Made by a program: the position numbers and the translations under genes. A model generated the notes under the pieces. It worked only from the letters and a program-made list of their open reading frames with translations. It was not told the origin of the DNA and made no database searches. From Serratia sp. PL17 (GTDB lineage Bacteria; Pseudomonadota; Gammaproteobacteria; Enterobacterales; Enterobacteriaceae), in contig NZ_JAFIBY010000008.1 of assembly GCF_017832355.1 (NCBI RefSeq), forward strand, positions 62,001-126,000: a stretch of DNA of 64,000 nt, in the 5' to 3' direction. Positions 54,670-64,000 of this stretch are shown here, piece by piece (the first letter of the stretch is position 1; every line of letters begins with the position of its first letter).

Positions 54670-54966
54670 ATGTCAAATTCGCTGAATAAATGTAGTGCCC
54701 AGGAAACGGCCGCCTGTTGCTGTGTCGATGTGGGTACCGTGATGGACAATACGGATTGTACCGCTTCCTACAGCCAGGTATTTGCTAATCAGCAGGATGC
54801 GGAGAAAATGCTGGCCGTGTTGACCGAAAAAGCCCGCAACGTGGAATCTGATCCTTGTGACATCAGCAGTAGCATTAAACCGGTTGACGGTGGCGTGGAA
54901 CTGGCGGCGGATTTCACCTTTGCCTGCCAGGCTGAAACCCTGATTTTCCAGCTCGGCCTGCGTTAA
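54670..54966 (+). CDS. yfcZ: YfcZ/YiiS family protein (DUF406)
   Basis: This 98-residue cytoplasmic protein has a cysteine-rich N-terminus (KCSAQETAACCCVDVGTVMD) and the DUF406 pattern YSQVFANQQDAEKMLAVLTE, CDISSSIKPVDGGVELAADF and CQAETLIFQLGLR. The function is unknown. It sits between fadL and fadI exactly as in E. coli. ATG follows GAGGAGAATCAACC. The cluster of cysteines could bind a metal, but nothing proves it. Confidence 0.88.
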   Translation: MSNSLNKCSAQETAACCCVDVGTVMDNTDCTASYSQVFANQQDAEKMLAVLTEKARNVESDPCDISSSIKPVDGGVELAADFTFACQAETLIFQLGLR

Positions 54967-55101
54967 TCACTGCTGTAAAACGGTGTGGGGCAAACCCGCA
55001 CCGCTGCCTTTCCCTTTATCCCTCTGTAGAAAGTTGCTCCTGCTCTCAGTTTTCACTTCTGACGGTTTGCCAAATGTAAACATTTGGTTAACAATGACCT
55101 C

Positions 55102-55118
55102 ATCAGGTCAGACCTCTT
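55102..55118 (+). promoter_or_regulatory. FadR-like operator upstream of fadIJ
   Basis: ATCAGGTCAGACCTCTT matches the FadR consensus at about 13 of 17 positions, with the GGTC-N-GACCT core intact. It is 43 bp before the fadI start. Confidence 0.65.
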
Positions 55119-55160
55119 TTTTTGGCCGTTGCGCTGACGTTATTTTCTTCAGGAGCGTTT

Positions 55161-56471
55161 ATGAGTAAGGCACTGCCGTTGGTGACCCGTCACGGTGACC
55201 GTATTGCTATTGTAAATGGACTGCGTACCCCCTTTGCCAAGCAGGCAACCGCTTATCACGGTATTCCTGCGGTGGATTTGGGTAAAACGGCGGTGAGCGA
55301 ACTGTTGGCCCGCAGCGGGATTGATCCGGCCCTGATCGAACAATTGGTGTTCGGCCAGGTCGTACAAATGCCAGAAGCGCCGAACATTGCGCGTGAAATC
55401 GTGTTGGGCACCGGCATGAGTGTGCATACCGATGCGTACAGCGTGTCGCGCGCGTGCGCCACCAGTTTCCAGGCGATTGCCAACGTAGCGGAAAGCATTA
55501 TGGCGGGCAGTATCAGTATTGGTATTGCCGGCGGCGCTGATTCCTCTTCGGTATTGCCTATTGGCGTCAGCAAAGCGCTGGCGCGTACGCTGGTGGACGT
55601 CAACAAAGCACGCACCCTGTCACAGCGTCTCAAGTTGTTCAGCCGATTGAAATTCCGCGATCTGATGCCAGTACCGCCGGCAGTGGCTGAATACTCAACC
55701 GGCTTGCGCATGGGCGATACTGCCGAGCAAATGGCGAAAAGCCACGGTATCACCCGGGAAGAGCAGGACGCGCTGGCGCACCGTTCTCACCAATTGGCGG
55801 CCAAAGCCTGGGAGCAAGGGCTGTTGCATGATGAAGTGATGACCGCCTACGTACCGCCGTATCGCACACAGATTGCTGAAGACAATAACGTCCGTAAAGA
55901 CTCCAGCCTGGCTTCCTACGCGAAACTAAAACCGGCCTTTGACCGTAAGCATGGCAGCGTCACTGCCGCGAACAGCACGCCGTTGACTGACGGTGCAGCC
56001 GCCGTGTTGATGATGAGCGAGTCGCGTGCAAAAGAGCTGGGCCTGCAACCCTTGGGCTATCTACGCAGTTTTGCTTTTGCCGCTATCGACGTATGGGAAG
56101 ACATGCTGCTTGGGCCGTCCTACGCCACGCCGCTGGCGTTGGATCGCGCTGGCATCGGCTTGGCCGATCTGCAACTCATCGACATGCACGAAGCGTTTGC
56201 TGCGCAGACATTGGCGAACCTGAAAATGTTTGCCAGTGACGAGTTTGCCCAGAAAAAACTGGGGCGCAGCCGGGCGATTGGTGAAGTGGATATGGACAAG
56301 TTTAACGTATTGGGTGGCTCGATAGCCTACGGCCACCCGTTTGCCGCTACCGGCGCGCGCATGATCACCCAAACGCTGCACGAGCTGAAGCGCCGCGGTG
56401 GCGGGCTGGGGTTGACCACGGCCTGCGCGGCTGGGGGGTTAGGGGCAGCAATGATCGTAGAGGTGGAATAA
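55161..56471 (+). CDS. fadI: 3-ketoacyl-CoA thiolase FadI
   Basis: This 436-residue thiolase has exactly the length of E. coli FadI. It cleaves 3-ketoacyl-CoA to acetyl-CoA and a shortened acyl-CoA. The nucleophile Cys99 is in [19 protein letters not shown], the histidine in DMHEAFAAQ, and the second cysteine in [23 protein letters not shown] 55161 follows AGGAGCGTTT. Its stop overlaps the fadJ start by one base. With FadJ it forms the complex favoured in anaerobic beta-oxidation and for longer chains in E. coli. Confidence 0.97.
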   Translation: MSKALPLVTRHGDRIAIVNGLRTPFAKQATAYHGIPAVDLGKTAVSELLARSGIDPALIEQLVFGQVVQMPEAPNIAREIVLGTGMSVHTDAYSVSRACATSFQAIANVAESIMAGSISIGIAGGADSSSVLPIGVSKALARTLVDVNKARTLSQRLKLFSRLKFRDLMPVPPAVAEYSTGLRMGDTAEQMAKSHGITREEQDALAHRSHQLAAKAWEQGLLHDEVMTAYVPPYRTQIAEDNNVRKDSSLASYAKLKPAFDRKHGSVTAANSTPLTDGAAAVLMMSESRAKELGLQPLGYLRSFAFAAIDVWEDMLLGPSYATPLALDRAGIGLADLQLIDMHEAFAAQTLANLKMFASDEFAQKKLGRSRAIGEVDMDKFNVLGGSIAYGHPFAATGARMITQTLHELKRRGGGLGLTTACAAGGLGAAMIVEVE

Positions 56472-58636
56472 TGAGTTTTGAAAACGCATTGCACGAACAG
56501 CGCGCCAAACCCTCGGCCTTTCAGCTGACGTTACGTCCAGACAACATTGGTGTGATTACTATCGATGTCCCAGACGAGCGGGTGAATACGCTGAAGGCGG
56601 AGTTTATTGATCAGGTCAATGATGTTCTGATTCGTGCACAGCAACATCCGGCCCTGGAAGGGCTGGTGATCATTTCAGGCAAACCTGATTCGTTTATTGC
56701 CGGTGCGGACATCACCATGATTGCCGCTTGTACAACGGCCAAAGAAGCAGAGGCGTTGGCAAAAAAAGGGCAAAGCACGCTGGCGCAGATTGCTGCGTTC
56801 CAGGTCCCGGTCGTGGCGGCCATTCATGGTGCTTGCCTCGGTGGTGGACTCGAGCTGGCGTTGGCTTGCCACAGCCGCGTTTGTTCATTGGACGATAAAA
56901 CGGCACTTGGCCTGCCGGAAGTGCAGCTGGGGTTACTGCCGGGGTCGGGCGGCACTCAGCGCTTGCCACGTCTGATCGGCGCCAGTAAGGCGCTGGATAT
57001 GATCTTGACCGGCAAACATATTCGGGCGCGTCAGGCGCTGCGCATGGGGCTGGTTGACGATGCCGTACCCCAATCCATTTTGTTGCAGACCGCGATTGAA
57101 CTGGCGAAGCTGGGTTGGCGAACCAAACGCGATTTACCCTGGCAGGAACGGCTGCTCAATGGCCCGCTGGGCAAGAGTTTGCTGTTCAGCATCGTGCGTA
57201 AAAAAACATTGGCGAAAACCCACGGCAATTATCCGGCGGCGGAACGGATCATTCAGGTGGTGCGCACCGGTCTGGATCACGGCAGCGCCAGCGGTTATGA
57301 GGCCGAGGCCCGGGCCTTTGGTGAGTTAGCCATGACGCCGCAATCGGCAGCGTTACGCAGTTTGTTCTTTGCATCCACGGCATTGAAGAAAGAGCGGGGT
57401 GCCAATGCGCTACCTCATGCCCTTCACCGGATTGGTATTTTAGGCGGTGGTTTGATGGGGGGAGGCATTGCCTGCGTCACAGCCACGCGCGGTGGCCTGC
57501 CGGTACGCATTAAAGACGTTAATGAAACGGGTATTAACCACGCGTTGAAATACAGTTGGGATGTGCTCAGCAAGCGGGTACGTAACAAGCGTATGCGTCC
57601 GGCTGAGCGGCAAAAACAGATGATGTTGATCTCCGGTTCGACGGATTACACCGGCTTTGAGCAGGTGGACGTGGTGATCGAAGCCGTATTTGAAGACCTT
57701 GCCCTGAAGCAACAGATGGTGGCGGAAATAGAACAGCACGCTGCCGCTCACACCATTTTTGCCTCCAATACGTCATCGCTGCCTATTGGCCAGATCGCAG
57801 CCAAGGCACAGCGTCCAGAGCAGGTGATTGGGCTGCACTATTTCAGCCCGGTGGACAAAATGCCGTTGGTTGAGGTTATCCCGCACGCTGCAACCAGCGA
57901 AGAAACCATTGCCACCACTGTGGCGTTGGCACACAAGCAGGGCAAGACGGCGATTGTGGTTGCCGATCGCGCAGGTTTCTACGTTAACCGTATTTTGGCG
58001 CCCTATATAAATGAAGCGGCACGTTGTCTGCTGGAGGGCGAGCCGATTGAGGCGTTGGACAAAGCCTTAGTGGACTTTGGTTTCCCGGTCGGTCCGATAA
58101 CGCTGCTTGATGAAGTCGGCATTGACGTTGGCACCAAAATCATCCCGGTGCTGGTTGAACAGTTGGGGCCGCGTTTTTCTGCACCCGCTGCCTTTGATGC
58201 CGTGCTGAAAGATGGGCGCAAAGGGCGCAAAAATGCCCGTGGTTTTTATCTGTATCCGAGTGAAGGCCAGCAACGGCAGCGGAATAAACGTGCCGATACG
58301 TCAGTGTATATTTTATTGGGCATTACGCCTAAGTCACATTTGCAGCAGGCGGTTATTGCCCAACGCTGCGTGATGATGATGCTCAATGAAGCGGCGCGTT
58401 GTTTGGAAGAGGGCGTGATCCGCAGTGCGCGTGATGGTGATATTGGTGCCGTCTTCGGTATTGGTTTCCCGCCGTTCCTGGGGGGCCCCTTCCGCTATAT
58501 GGATCAGCTTGGTGCCGATAAGGTGGTTAAAACGCTGGAGTACCTGCAGCGCCAGTACGGTGAACATTTTGCACCTTGCGAACGCTTGCAGCGCATGGCG
58601 CAGCAGGGTGAACGCTTCTATCCGCAGGGCACGTGA
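56471..58636 (+). CDS. fadJ: Fatty acid oxidation complex alpha subunit FadJ
   Basis: This multifunctional 721-residue protein (E. coli 714) has an N-terminal enoyl-CoA hydratase of about 190 residues ([59 protein letters not shown]) and a 3-hydroxyacyl-CoA dehydrogenase ([48 protein letters not shown]). It partners FadI. No independent promoter is visible. A GATGGCGG/CCGCCATC hairpin about 120 bp downstream may mark the transcript end. Confidence 0.97.
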   Translation: MSFENALHEQRAKPSAFQLTLRPDNIGVITIDVPDERVNTLKAEFIDQVNDVLIRAQQHPALEGLVIISGKPDSFIAGADITMIAACTTAKEAEALAKKGQSTLAQIAAFQVPVVAAIHGACLGGGLELALACHSRVCSLDDKTALGLPEVQLGLLPGSGGTQRLPRLIGASKALDMILTGKHIRARQALRMGLVDDAVPQSILLQTAIELAKLGWRTKRDLPWQERLLNGPLGKSLLFSIVRKKTLAKTHGNYPAAERIIQVVRTGLDHGSASGYEAEARAFGELAMTPQSAALRSLFFASTALKKERGANALPHALHRIGILGGGLMGGGIACVTATRGGLPVRIKDVNETGINHALKYSWDVLSKRVRNKRMRPAERQKQMMLISGSTDYTGFEQVDVVIEAVFEDLALKQQMVAEIEQHAAAHTIFASNTSSLPIGQIAAKAQRPEQVIGLHYFSPVDKMPLVEVIPHAATSEETIATTVALAHKQGKTAIVVADRAGFYVNRILAPYINEAARCLLEGEPIEALDKALVDFGFPVGPITLLDEVGIDVGTKIIPVLVEQLGPRFSAPAAFDAVLKDGRKGRKNARGFYLYPSEGQQRQRNKRADTSVYILLGITPKSHLQQAVIAQRCVMMMLNEAARCLEEGVIRSARDGDIGAVFGIGFPPFLGGPFRYMDQLGADKVVKTLEYLQRQYGEHFAPCERLQRMAQQGERFYPQGT

Positions 58637-59042
58637 GCGGCGCGGTGATGTGATTTGTACTAGAGTAGGATCAAGGATGCATTGTGATCGTTATCACTCC
58701 TTGGAATACCGGCAATTCCGGACTCTATACAGGGAGATGAGGACGGGGTAACGTAGCCTGATGGCGGTGAAAAACCGGCCGCCATCAATAAAATTCATGC
58801 TAAGAAGGTTAAAATTTAACCTGTTGAATTGGTTGTTATGTGAGCGTCAAATCCGTATCAAGGCGCCATTGATGTAAAAAACAGCGTTTTCTTTACGTGA
58901 ACTTTCAGGCAAAATGCCCGGCCGCCATAAAGAGACGGCGCGTTATCGTTTCAAAGCTTTTGCTTTAGGGTTGTAAAACTCGGCGATACAGCACGCTCGG
59001 CGTTTCTGTATAGCGTTATTTTGTCAACAACAGCGGTGCAAT
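58637..59042. other. fadJ-sixA intergenic region
   Basis: This 406 bp has no gene I can support. It has a hairpin with 8-bp stem GATGGCGG/CCGCCATC (58760-58786) followed by AATAAAATT, a weak terminator candidate. The remainder presumably holds the sixA promoter. No repeat family was recognised. Confidence 0.5.
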
Positions 59043-59525
59043 ATGCAAGTTTTGATTATGCGTCACGGAGAGGCGGCACTCGATGCGGCCAGCGATTCGG
59101 TAAGACCTCTTACTGTTTGTGGCCGTGATGAGTCACGTCAGATGGCGGCCTGGTTAAACACCAAGTCTGTGGATATTGAACGCGTGCTGGTCAGCCCTTA
59201 TCTGCGGGCAGAGCAGACGCTGGCTACGGTACGGGAAGCCTTAACGTTGCCGGCAAGCGAAGAAGTGTTGCCCGAGCTGACGCCGGGTGGGGATGCCAGC
59301 CTGGTGGGCAGTTATTTGCAGGTGCTGGCGCAGCAGGGGATCAACGCTGTGCTTATCGTCTCTCACTTACCGCTCGTGGGTTACCTGGTGGCTGAACTTT
59401 GCCCGGGGGAGTGCCCGCCAATGTTCGCGACCTCTGCGATCGCCAACGTTGATCTGGCGGCCGATGGCAGCTACGGTAAGTTTGAATGGCAAGTCAGCCC
59501 ATCGCAGGTGATGGCTAAAGTGTAG
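59043..59525 (+). CDS. sixA: Phosphohistidine phosphatase SixA
   Basis: This 160-residue histidine phosphatase of the RHG branch has catalytic His8 in QVLIMRHGEAALDAASDSVR, RAEQTLATVREAL in the middle and the second histidine in VLIVSHLPLVGYLVAELCPG. In E. coli SixA removes phosphate from PTS-Ntr NPr (earlier reported for ArcB). It follows fadIJ as in E. coli and converges on smrB. No strong ribosome site precedes the ATG; the start is chosen by homology to MQVFIMRHG. Confidence 0.93.
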   Translation: MQVLIMRHGEAALDAASDSVRPLTVCGRDESRQMAAWLNTKSVDIERVLVSPYLRAEQTLATVREALTLPASEEVLPELTPGGDASLVGSYLQVLAQQGINAVLIVSHLPLVGYLVAELCPGECPPMFATSAIANVDLAADGSYGKFEWQVSPSQVMAKV

Positions 59526-59550
59526 GGCGCCGCATGCCGGGTCCAAAACG

Positions 59551-59576
59551 AAAGGGCGATGTTACCATCGCCCTTT
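59551..59576. terminator. Terminator between sixA and smrB
   Basis: The 11-bp stem AAAGGGCGATG/CATCGCCCTTT has a four-base loop. It is placed between the two convergent stops, flanked by A and T runs. Confidence 0.88.
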
Positions 59577-59590
59577 GTCATTTCTGCTGT

Positions 59591-60121
59591 TTACTCGGCC
59601 AGTTCGACCAGCAATAAAATCGCTGCGGTACCGCCCCATTCTTTGGGGGCCTGATGGAACACCAGCACGTCGGGATGCTGAGCCAACCACAGTGGGGTTT
59701 GTTGTTTCAGAATATGCTTACCGTGGCCGTGCATGACGCAGGCACAGTGTACGTGTTCGCGCTTGCAAGCGGCGATCAGCGCCCCCAGTTCCTGCTTGGC
59801 TTGCATCTGGGTCAGCCCGTGCAGATCGAGAAACAGCTCTGGCGAATAATCGCCACGGCGGAGCTTCTTGAGTTCAAACGCACTGTATCCCGGGCGCACG
59901 TAGCGTGTTGGGCCTTCCTCTTCCAACTGTGGTTGGTACTCATCCGAAAAATAGTAGCTGGCGTCGACTTGTTCCTGCAGCAGGCGCTGCGGCGCAATCT
60001 GTTTGGTTTTTGGTTTGGGTTTACGGTGGACAATGGTGTCCTGACGCAGCTTCTTTGCGTCTACTACCGACTCTCTGAAGAGCTGCAATTCATCTTTACT
60101 CAGAGGGTGCTTGTTCTTCAT
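59591..60121 (-). CDS. smrB: Smr-domain endonuclease SmrB
   Basis: This 176-residue ribosome rescue factor cleaves mRNA between collided ribosomes. The N-terminal basic helix ([20 protein letters not shown]) precedes the Smr domain at about residues 95-170, with the catalytic DLHG motif ([20 protein letters not shown]) and [20 protein letters not shown]. This is the E. coli YfcN/SmrB pattern. It is divergent from prmB with a 170-bp gap. Confidence 0.93.
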   Translation of the reverse strand: MKNKHPLSKDELQLFRESVVDAKKLRQDTIVHRKPKPKTKQIAPQRLLQEQVDASYYFSDEYQPQLEEEGPTRYVRPGYSAFELKKLRRGDYSPELFLDLHGLTQMQAKQELGALIAACKREHVHCACVMHGHGKHILKQQTPLWLAQHPDVLVFHQAPKEWGGTAAILLLVELAE

Positions 60122-60291
60122 TTTTTATTCACCGGAAATCATTTATCGCGGTAGTTTACCGTGTCACGGGTATCTGTCGACGCAAAATTCGCGCCAAATT
60201 GAAAAGCGCAAGCGGTTAGCGTGATTTGTCGCGGGCTTCATGGCAAACTATGCGGCTAAATCATGAATCACAGTGCCTGCCGGAGGGCAAA

Positions 60292-61224
60292 TTGGACAAA
60301 ATTTTCGTCGAGGAAGCAGTGAGTGAACTGCACACCATTCAAGATATGCTGCGTTGGACGGTAAGCCGTTTTAATGCCGCCGATATCTACTATGGTCACG
60401 GAACCGACAATCCGTGGGACGAAGCGGTGCAATTGGTGCTGCCAAGCCTGTTCCTGCCACTGGATATTCCTGAGGACATGCACACCGCACGTTTAACCTC
60501 CAGCGAGCGCCACCGCATCGTTGAGCGCGTGATCCGCCGCGTCAACGAGCGCATCCCGGTCGCCTATCTGACCAACAAAGCCTGGTTCTGCGATCTGGAG
60601 TTTTATGTCGATGAGCGCGTGCTGGTACCGCGTTCCCCGATTGGCGAACTGATCAACGATCGCTTTAGCGCACTGATCCCGCACCCGCCGAGCCATATTC
60701 TCGACATGTGTACCGGCAGCGGCTGTATCGCCATTGCCTGCGGCTACGCTTTCCCGGAAGCGGAAGTGGACGCAGTAGACATCTCCGCCGACGTGCTGGC
60801 AGTGACCGAACGCAATATTCAGGCGCTCGGTGTTGAACAGCAAGTGACCCCAATCCGTTCCGATCTGTTCCGCGACGTTCCCGCGATCCAGTACGATCTG
60901 ATTGTCACCAACCCACCGTACGTCGATGCAGAAGACATGTCCGATCTGCCGCAGGAGTTCCGCTTTGAACCTGAGCTGGGTCTGGCGGCGGGCAGCGACG
61001 GCCTGAAGCTGGTGCGTCGTATTCTGGCCTGTGCACCGGATTACCTGAGCGACGACGGCGTGCTGATTTGTGAAGTGGGTAACAGCATGGTACATCTGAT
61101 GGAACAGTATCCAGACATTCCGTTCACCTGGCTGGAGTTTGAAAACGGCGGTGACGGCGTGTTTATGCTGACCAAGCAGCAATTGGTGGATTGCAAAGAA
61201 CACTTCAGCCTCTACCGCAGCTAA
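60292..61224 (+). CDS. prmB: Ribosomal protein uL3 glutamine methyltransferase PrmB
   Basis: This 310-residue SAM-dependent methyltransferase modifies a glutamine of ribosomal protein uL3. The SAM site is [20 protein letters not shown], and the catalytic NPPY motif is at residues 207-210 ([20 protein letters not shown]). I chose the TTG at 60292: it has GGAGGGCAAA at ideal spacing, it gives [13 protein letters not shown] aligning with E. coli MDKIFVDEAVNEL, and the length then equals E. coli PrmB (310). Earlier in-frame starts add unconserved residues. It precedes aroC, as in E. coli. Confidence 0.95.
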   Translation: MDKIFVEEAVSELHTIQDMLRWTVSRFNAADIYYGHGTDNPWDEAVQLVLPSLFLPLDIPEDMHTARLTSSERHRIVERVIRRVNERIPVAYLTNKAWFCDLEFYVDERVLVPRSPIGELINDRFSALIPHPPSHILDMCTGSGCIAIACGYAFPEAEVDAVDISADVLAVTERNIQALGVEQQVTPIRSDLFRDVPAIQYDLIVTNPPYVDAEDMSDLPQEFRFEPELGLAAGSDGLKLVRRILACAPDYLSDDGVLICEVGNSMVHLMEQYPDIPFTWLEFENGGDGVFMLTKQQLVDCKEHFSLYRS

Positions 61225-61286
61225 GCATTCTTCGGGCCTGCTTTGGCGGGCCCCACAAAGATAATAATTAAGGGTAAGGAGCCGCG

Positions 61287-62372
61287 ATGGCAGGAAACAG
61301 TATTGGGCAGATTTTCCGCGTCACCACATTTGGTGAATCTCACGGCGTGGCGCTGGGATGTATCGTAGACGGTGTGCCGCCAGGCATTCCGCTTACCGAA
61401 GCTGATTTGCAGCACGATCTGGACCGTCGCCGTCCGGGCACCTCGCGTTATACCACCCAACGCCGCGAGCCGGATCAGGTGCGTATTCTTTCTGGCGTGT
61501 TTGAAGGCGTGACCACCGGTACCAGTATTGGGCTGATGATTGAAAACACCGACCAGCGTTCGCAGGACTACGGTGCAATCAAAGACGTGTTCCGCCCGGG
61601 ACATGCAGACTACACCTACGAACAAAAATACGGCGTGCGCGACTATCGTGGCGGCGGCCGTTCTTCGGCGCGTGAAACCGCAATGCGCGTTGCGGCAGGG
61701 GCGATTGCCAAGAAATACCTGCAGCAGAAATTCGGCGTGCAGGTGCGCGGTTATTTAGCTCAAATCGGCGACGTAGTTTGCGAGCTGAAAGACTGGGAAC
61801 AGGTCGAACAGAACCCGTTCTTCTGCCCGGATCCGGACAAGCTGGAAGCGTTGGACGAACTGATGCGTGCGCTGAAGAAAGAGGGCGATTCGATTGGCGC
61901 CAAGGTCAGCGTCATTGCCGAAAATGTGCCGGTTGGCCTCGGCGAGCCCGTTTTTGACCGCCTCGATGCAGATCTGGCGCATGCGCTAATGAGCATCAAT
62001 GCGGTGAAAGGCGTAGAAATTGGTGACGGCTTTGCCGTCGTGACCAAGCGTGGCAGTGAAAACCGCGATGAAATCACCCCGGAAGGTTTCCAGAGCAACC
62101 ATGCGGGCGGTATTCTCGGCGGTATCAGCAGCGGCCAGGCGGTGATTGCCCACCTGGCATTGAAACCGACTTCCAGCATCATGGTGCCGGGTAAAACCAT
62201 CAATCGCCAGGGCGAAGCCGTGGAAATGGTTACCCGTGGCCGTCACGATCCTTGCGTAGGCATCCGTGCGGTACCGATCGCCGAAGCGATGATGGCGATT
62301 GTGCTGATGGATCACCTATTGCGCCAGCGTGCGCAGAACGGTGATGTGGTTTCTAACGTTCCTCGCTGGTAA
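61287..62372 (+). CDS. aroC: Chorismate synthase
   Basis: This 361-residue cytoplasmic enzyme, the same length as E. coli AroC, forms chorismate from EPSP with reduced FMN; chorismate is also the substrate of EntC in this window. Conserved signatures are [19 protein letters not shown] (N-terminal), [20 protein letters not shown] (central) and [20 protein letters not shown] (C-terminal). The ATG has GTAAGGAGCC before it. It is followed by mepA after 5 bp, so the two are co-transcribed. Confidence 0.97.
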   Translation: MAGNSIGQIFRVTTFGESHGVALGCIVDGVPPGIPLTEADLQHDLDRRRPGTSRYTTQRREPDQVRILSGVFEGVTTGTSIGLMIENTDQRSQDYGAIKDVFRPGHADYTYEQKYGVRDYRGGGRSSARETAMRVAAGAIAKKYLQQKFGVQVRGYLAQIGDVVCELKDWEQVEQNPFFCPDPDKLEALDELMRALKKEGDSIGAKVSVIAENVPVGLGEPVFDRLDADLAHALMSINAVKGVEIGDGFAVVTKRGSENRDEITPEGFQSNHAGGILGGISSGQAVIAHLALKPTSSIMVPGKTINRQGEAVEMVTRGRHDPCVGIRAVPIAEAMMAIVLMDHLLRQRAQNGDVVSNVPRW

Positions 62373-62377
62373 TCACC

Positions 62378-63205
62378 ATGAAAAACTGGATGTTAGGTAT
62401 CGTTGCCCTGATGGCATCGGGCTCTGCCATGGCGTTGACGCCTTGGCAGAAAATTGATCACCCGGTGGCCGGCGCACCACAGGCCGTGGGGGGGTTTGCC
62501 AACGGTTGTATCATCGGTGCCCAACCGTTGCCGTTGAATTCACCGGATTATCAGGTGATGCGCCCCGATCAACGTCGTTATTTCGGTCACCCTGATCTGC
62601 TGGCGTTTATTCAACGTCTGAGCAATAAGGCGAACCAAAAAAATCTCGGTACGGTGTTGATCGGTGATATGGCAATGCCGGCTGGCGGGCGCTTCAGTAG
62701 CGGCCATGCCAGTCATCAATCCGGCCTTGATGTCGACATCTGGTTACAGCTGCCGCGCCAGCGTTGGAGTGCACAACAACTGTTGAAACCGCAGCCCATC
62801 GATTTGGTTTCCAGCGACGGCAAGCAGGTGGTTGCACGCCAGTGGCAGCCGCAGATTGAATCACTGATCAAAATGGCGGCTCAAGATCAGGAAGTGACGC
62901 GGATCTTCGTCAACCCGGCGATCAAGCAGCGCCTGTGTTTGGATGCCGGTGCCGATCGCGATTGGTTGCACAAGGTGCGCCCGTGGTTCGGTCACCGTGC
63001 GCATATGCATGTGCGGCTGCGTTGCCCGGCAGGCAGCCTGGAGTGTAAAGAACAGGATACGCCGCCACCGGGTGACGGCTGTGGTGCAGAACTAGCAAGC
63101 TGGTTCGTCCCGCACCAGCCAAGCGCCAAACCGGGTAAACCGGTGCCGCCGCCATTACCGCCTACCTGTCAGGCCTTGCTGAATAACCATTTCGCTGCGG
63201 AATAA
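62378..63205 (+). CDS. mepA: Penicillin-insensitive murein endopeptidase MepA
   Basis: This 275-residue periplasmic LAS-family metalloendopeptidase cleaves D-Ala-meso-DAP cross-links. The signal peptide ([19 protein letters not shown]) is cut before LTPW. The zinc ligands are in [17 protein letters not shown] (HxxxxxxD) and [14 protein letters not shown] (HxH). Cysteines near residues 45 and 188-230 fit the disulfides of the family. E. coli MepA is 274 residues. An ERIC repeat starts on the base after its stop codon. Confidence 0.95.
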   Translation: MKNWMLGIVALMASGSAMALTPWQKIDHPVAGAPQAVGGFANGCIIGAQPLPLNSPDYQVMRPDQRRYFGHPDLLAFIQRLSNKANQKNLGTVLIGDMAMPAGGRFSSGHASHQSGLDVDIWLQLPRQRWSAQQLLKPQPIDLVSSDGKQVVARQWQPQIESLIKMAAQDQEVTRIFVNPAIKQRLCLDAGADRDWLHKVRPWFGHRAHMHVRLRCPAGSLECKEQDTPPPGDGCGAELASWFVPHQPSAKPGKPVPPPLPPTCQALLNNHFAAE

Positions 63206-63407
63206 TATATCCAAAGTCATTGGAGTTGCATCAAGGCAGTAAGAGAATGACAAATCGGTCGGGAACCGATTTGAACAGTGTTTACGCTGGCCCGAAGGGT
63301 GAGCCTCAGGGAAGAGGCTCATATATCCCGATGGTCTCACGTCAGTAAGTGATTCGGGTGAGTAAGTGCAATCAACACAGATGCGGCTTCAAGTCAGAGG
63401 GATATAA
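63206..63407 (-). repeat. ERIC element, copy 3, with a structured insertion
   Basis: On the minus strand the element starts near TATATCCCTCTGACTTGAAG, continues GCATCTGTGTTG...TCACCCGAATCACTTACT, and ends TTGATGCAACTCCAATGACT then TTGGATATA. These ends match ERIC copy 1. An insertion of about 75 bp in the middle carries the two-hairpin element B. The repeat fills the whole mepA-yfcA gap: it begins right after the mepA stop, and its other end supplies the AGAGGG ribosome site of yfcA. Confidence 0.8.
63251..63320 (+). other. Two-hairpin structured element, copy B (inside ERIC)
   Basis: A perfect 9-bp stem (CAAATCGGT/ACCGATTTG) with loop CGGGA is followed by a 15-base linker starting AAC and GGCCCGAAGGGTG (63289-63301). 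A perfect 7-bp stem (GAGCCTC/GAGGCTC) with a 6-base loop comes next, then ATATATCCCG. Loop, linker start and central box equal copy A at 11460-11528, while both stems have different, compensated sequences. Confidence 0.6.
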
Positions 63408-64000
63408 ATGGAGTGGTTCGTCGTTGGCCCCGAGATGCTCGGGGTTTTGTTTGTGGTGGCATTGCTGGCAGGCTTTATCGATTCCATTGCCGGTGGAGGT
63501 GGGCTGTTGACCGTGCCGGCACTGCTGGCGGTGGGCGTTCCCCCGGCGCAGGCGCTGGCGACCAACAAGTTGCAGTCGGTGGGTGGTTCTTTATCCGCCA
63601 GCCTGTACTTCATCCGCCGACGAGCCGTTGATCTTAACGATCAAAAACTGACTATTCTGTTGGCGCTGATCGGCTCCGTCGCCGGGGCGATCCTGGTGCA
63701 GCACATGCGCGCCGATTTGCTGCGGCAAATGCTGCCGTTATTGGTGATCGGTATCGGTCTTTACTTCCTGCTGACTCCGCGTCTGGGGGAAAACGATCGG
63801 CAGCGCCGTTTGAGCGCCTTGCCGTTCGGCCTGGTGGCCGGTGGTTGCGTGGGTTTTTACGATGGCTTTTTTGGGCCCGGTGCCGGTTCATTTTACGCGT
63901 TGGCCTATGTGACACTGTGTGGCTTTAACCTGGCCAAATCTACCGCACACGCCAAGGTACTGAACTTCACGTCCAACTTTGGCAGCCTGGTGTTGTTTAT
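63408..64000 (+). CDS. yfcA: TSUP-family membrane protein YfcA (3' end outside window)
   Basis: The first 197 codons of an inner-membrane protein of the TauE/SafE (TSUP) family, cut by the window edge. Helical repeats with the family motif are FVVALLAGFIDSIAGGGGLL then TVPALLAVGVPPAQALATNK, repeated in the second half as GGCVGFYDGFFGPGAGSFYA. The family includes putative sulfite, taurine or other organic anion exporters; E. coli YfcA follows mepA and has no assigned substrate. The start is set by GAGGG seven to eight bases before ATG; this ribosome site lies within the end of the ERIC repeat. Confidence 0.9.
   Translation, partial: MEWFVVGPEMLGVLFVVALLAGFIDSIAGGGGLLTVPALLAVGVPPAQALATNKLQSVGGSLSASLYFIRRRAVDLNDQKLTILLALIGSVAGAILVQHMRADLLRQMLPLLVIGIGLYFLLTPRLGENDRQRRLSALPFGLVAGGCVGFYDGFFGPGAGSFYALAYVTLCGFNLAKSTAHAKVLNFTSNFGSLVLF

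Overview
The window is enterobacterial chromosome, most probably Serratia (Yersiniaceae). The evidence is an enterobactin-type siderophore cluster, long blocks of E. coli-like gene order around gltX, nupC-mntH, glk, alaC, ccm, fadL and aroC, ERIC repeats, and indolepyruvate decarboxylase and PACE-efflux genes that E. coli K-12 lacks. I could not run similarity searches. Gene names rest on recognised motifs, lengths and gene order; the genus is inference. There is no plasmid, complete phage or CRISPR signal.

Layout. 1-11.3 kb: enterobactin locus (3' end of entF; fepCGD for ferric-enterobactin import, with entS divergent from it; fepB divergent from entCEBA), with Fur-box-like sites at the promoters. 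11.2-12.2 kb: an ERIC element, a terminator, a structured hairpin element and 200-bp tandem repeats, each carrying the 3' end of tRNA-Lys. 12.1-12.5 kb: a Val-Val-Val-Lys tRNA operon divergent from gltX. 14.3-18.5 kb: an FNT channel, two tRNA-Ala genes, nupC and mntH. 18.7-28.3 kb: ypeC-like gene, aldo/keto reductase, ipdC, a LysR regulator beside a PACE efflux gene, amino acid racemase, yfeO, glk and the transporter yhjX. 28.4-34.9 kb: an array of YpdB-type binding repeats upstream of yhjX, a second DUF2502 gene, the two-component system ypdAB, a DUF1479 protein, a GNAT acetyltransferase and alaC. 35-43.7 kb: a looser region with cytochrome b561, two tiny membrane proteins (one YpdK), an orphan HicB, mltB, a porin, two unknown small genes, a DsdC-like regulator without dsdXA, yaiL, an IS3-type transposase remnant, a DoxX protein and tRNA-Arg(CCU). 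43.8-64 kb: yfdC, the cytochrome c maturation operon ccmABCDEFGHI, mlaA, fadL, yfcZ, fadIJ, sixA, smrB, prmB, aroC, mepA and the start of yfcA.

How the genes work together. EntCEBA make and activate 2,3-dihydroxybenzoate, EntF assembles enterobactin, EntS exports it, and FepB/FepDG/FepC import the iron complex. MntH has a Fur-like box as well. YpdAB next to its expected target yhjX forms a compact pyruvate-response unit. FadL, FadI and FadJ form a fatty-acid uptake and oxidation unit with FadR-like sites at both promoters.

The most unusual signal is not a protein. A two-hairpin element occurs at about 11.46 kb and again, inserted in an ERIC repeat, at about 63.25 kb. Its loops and linkers are conserved, while both stems differ completely in sequence yet pair perfectly. 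A related core recurs inside the lysV-linked tandem repeats.
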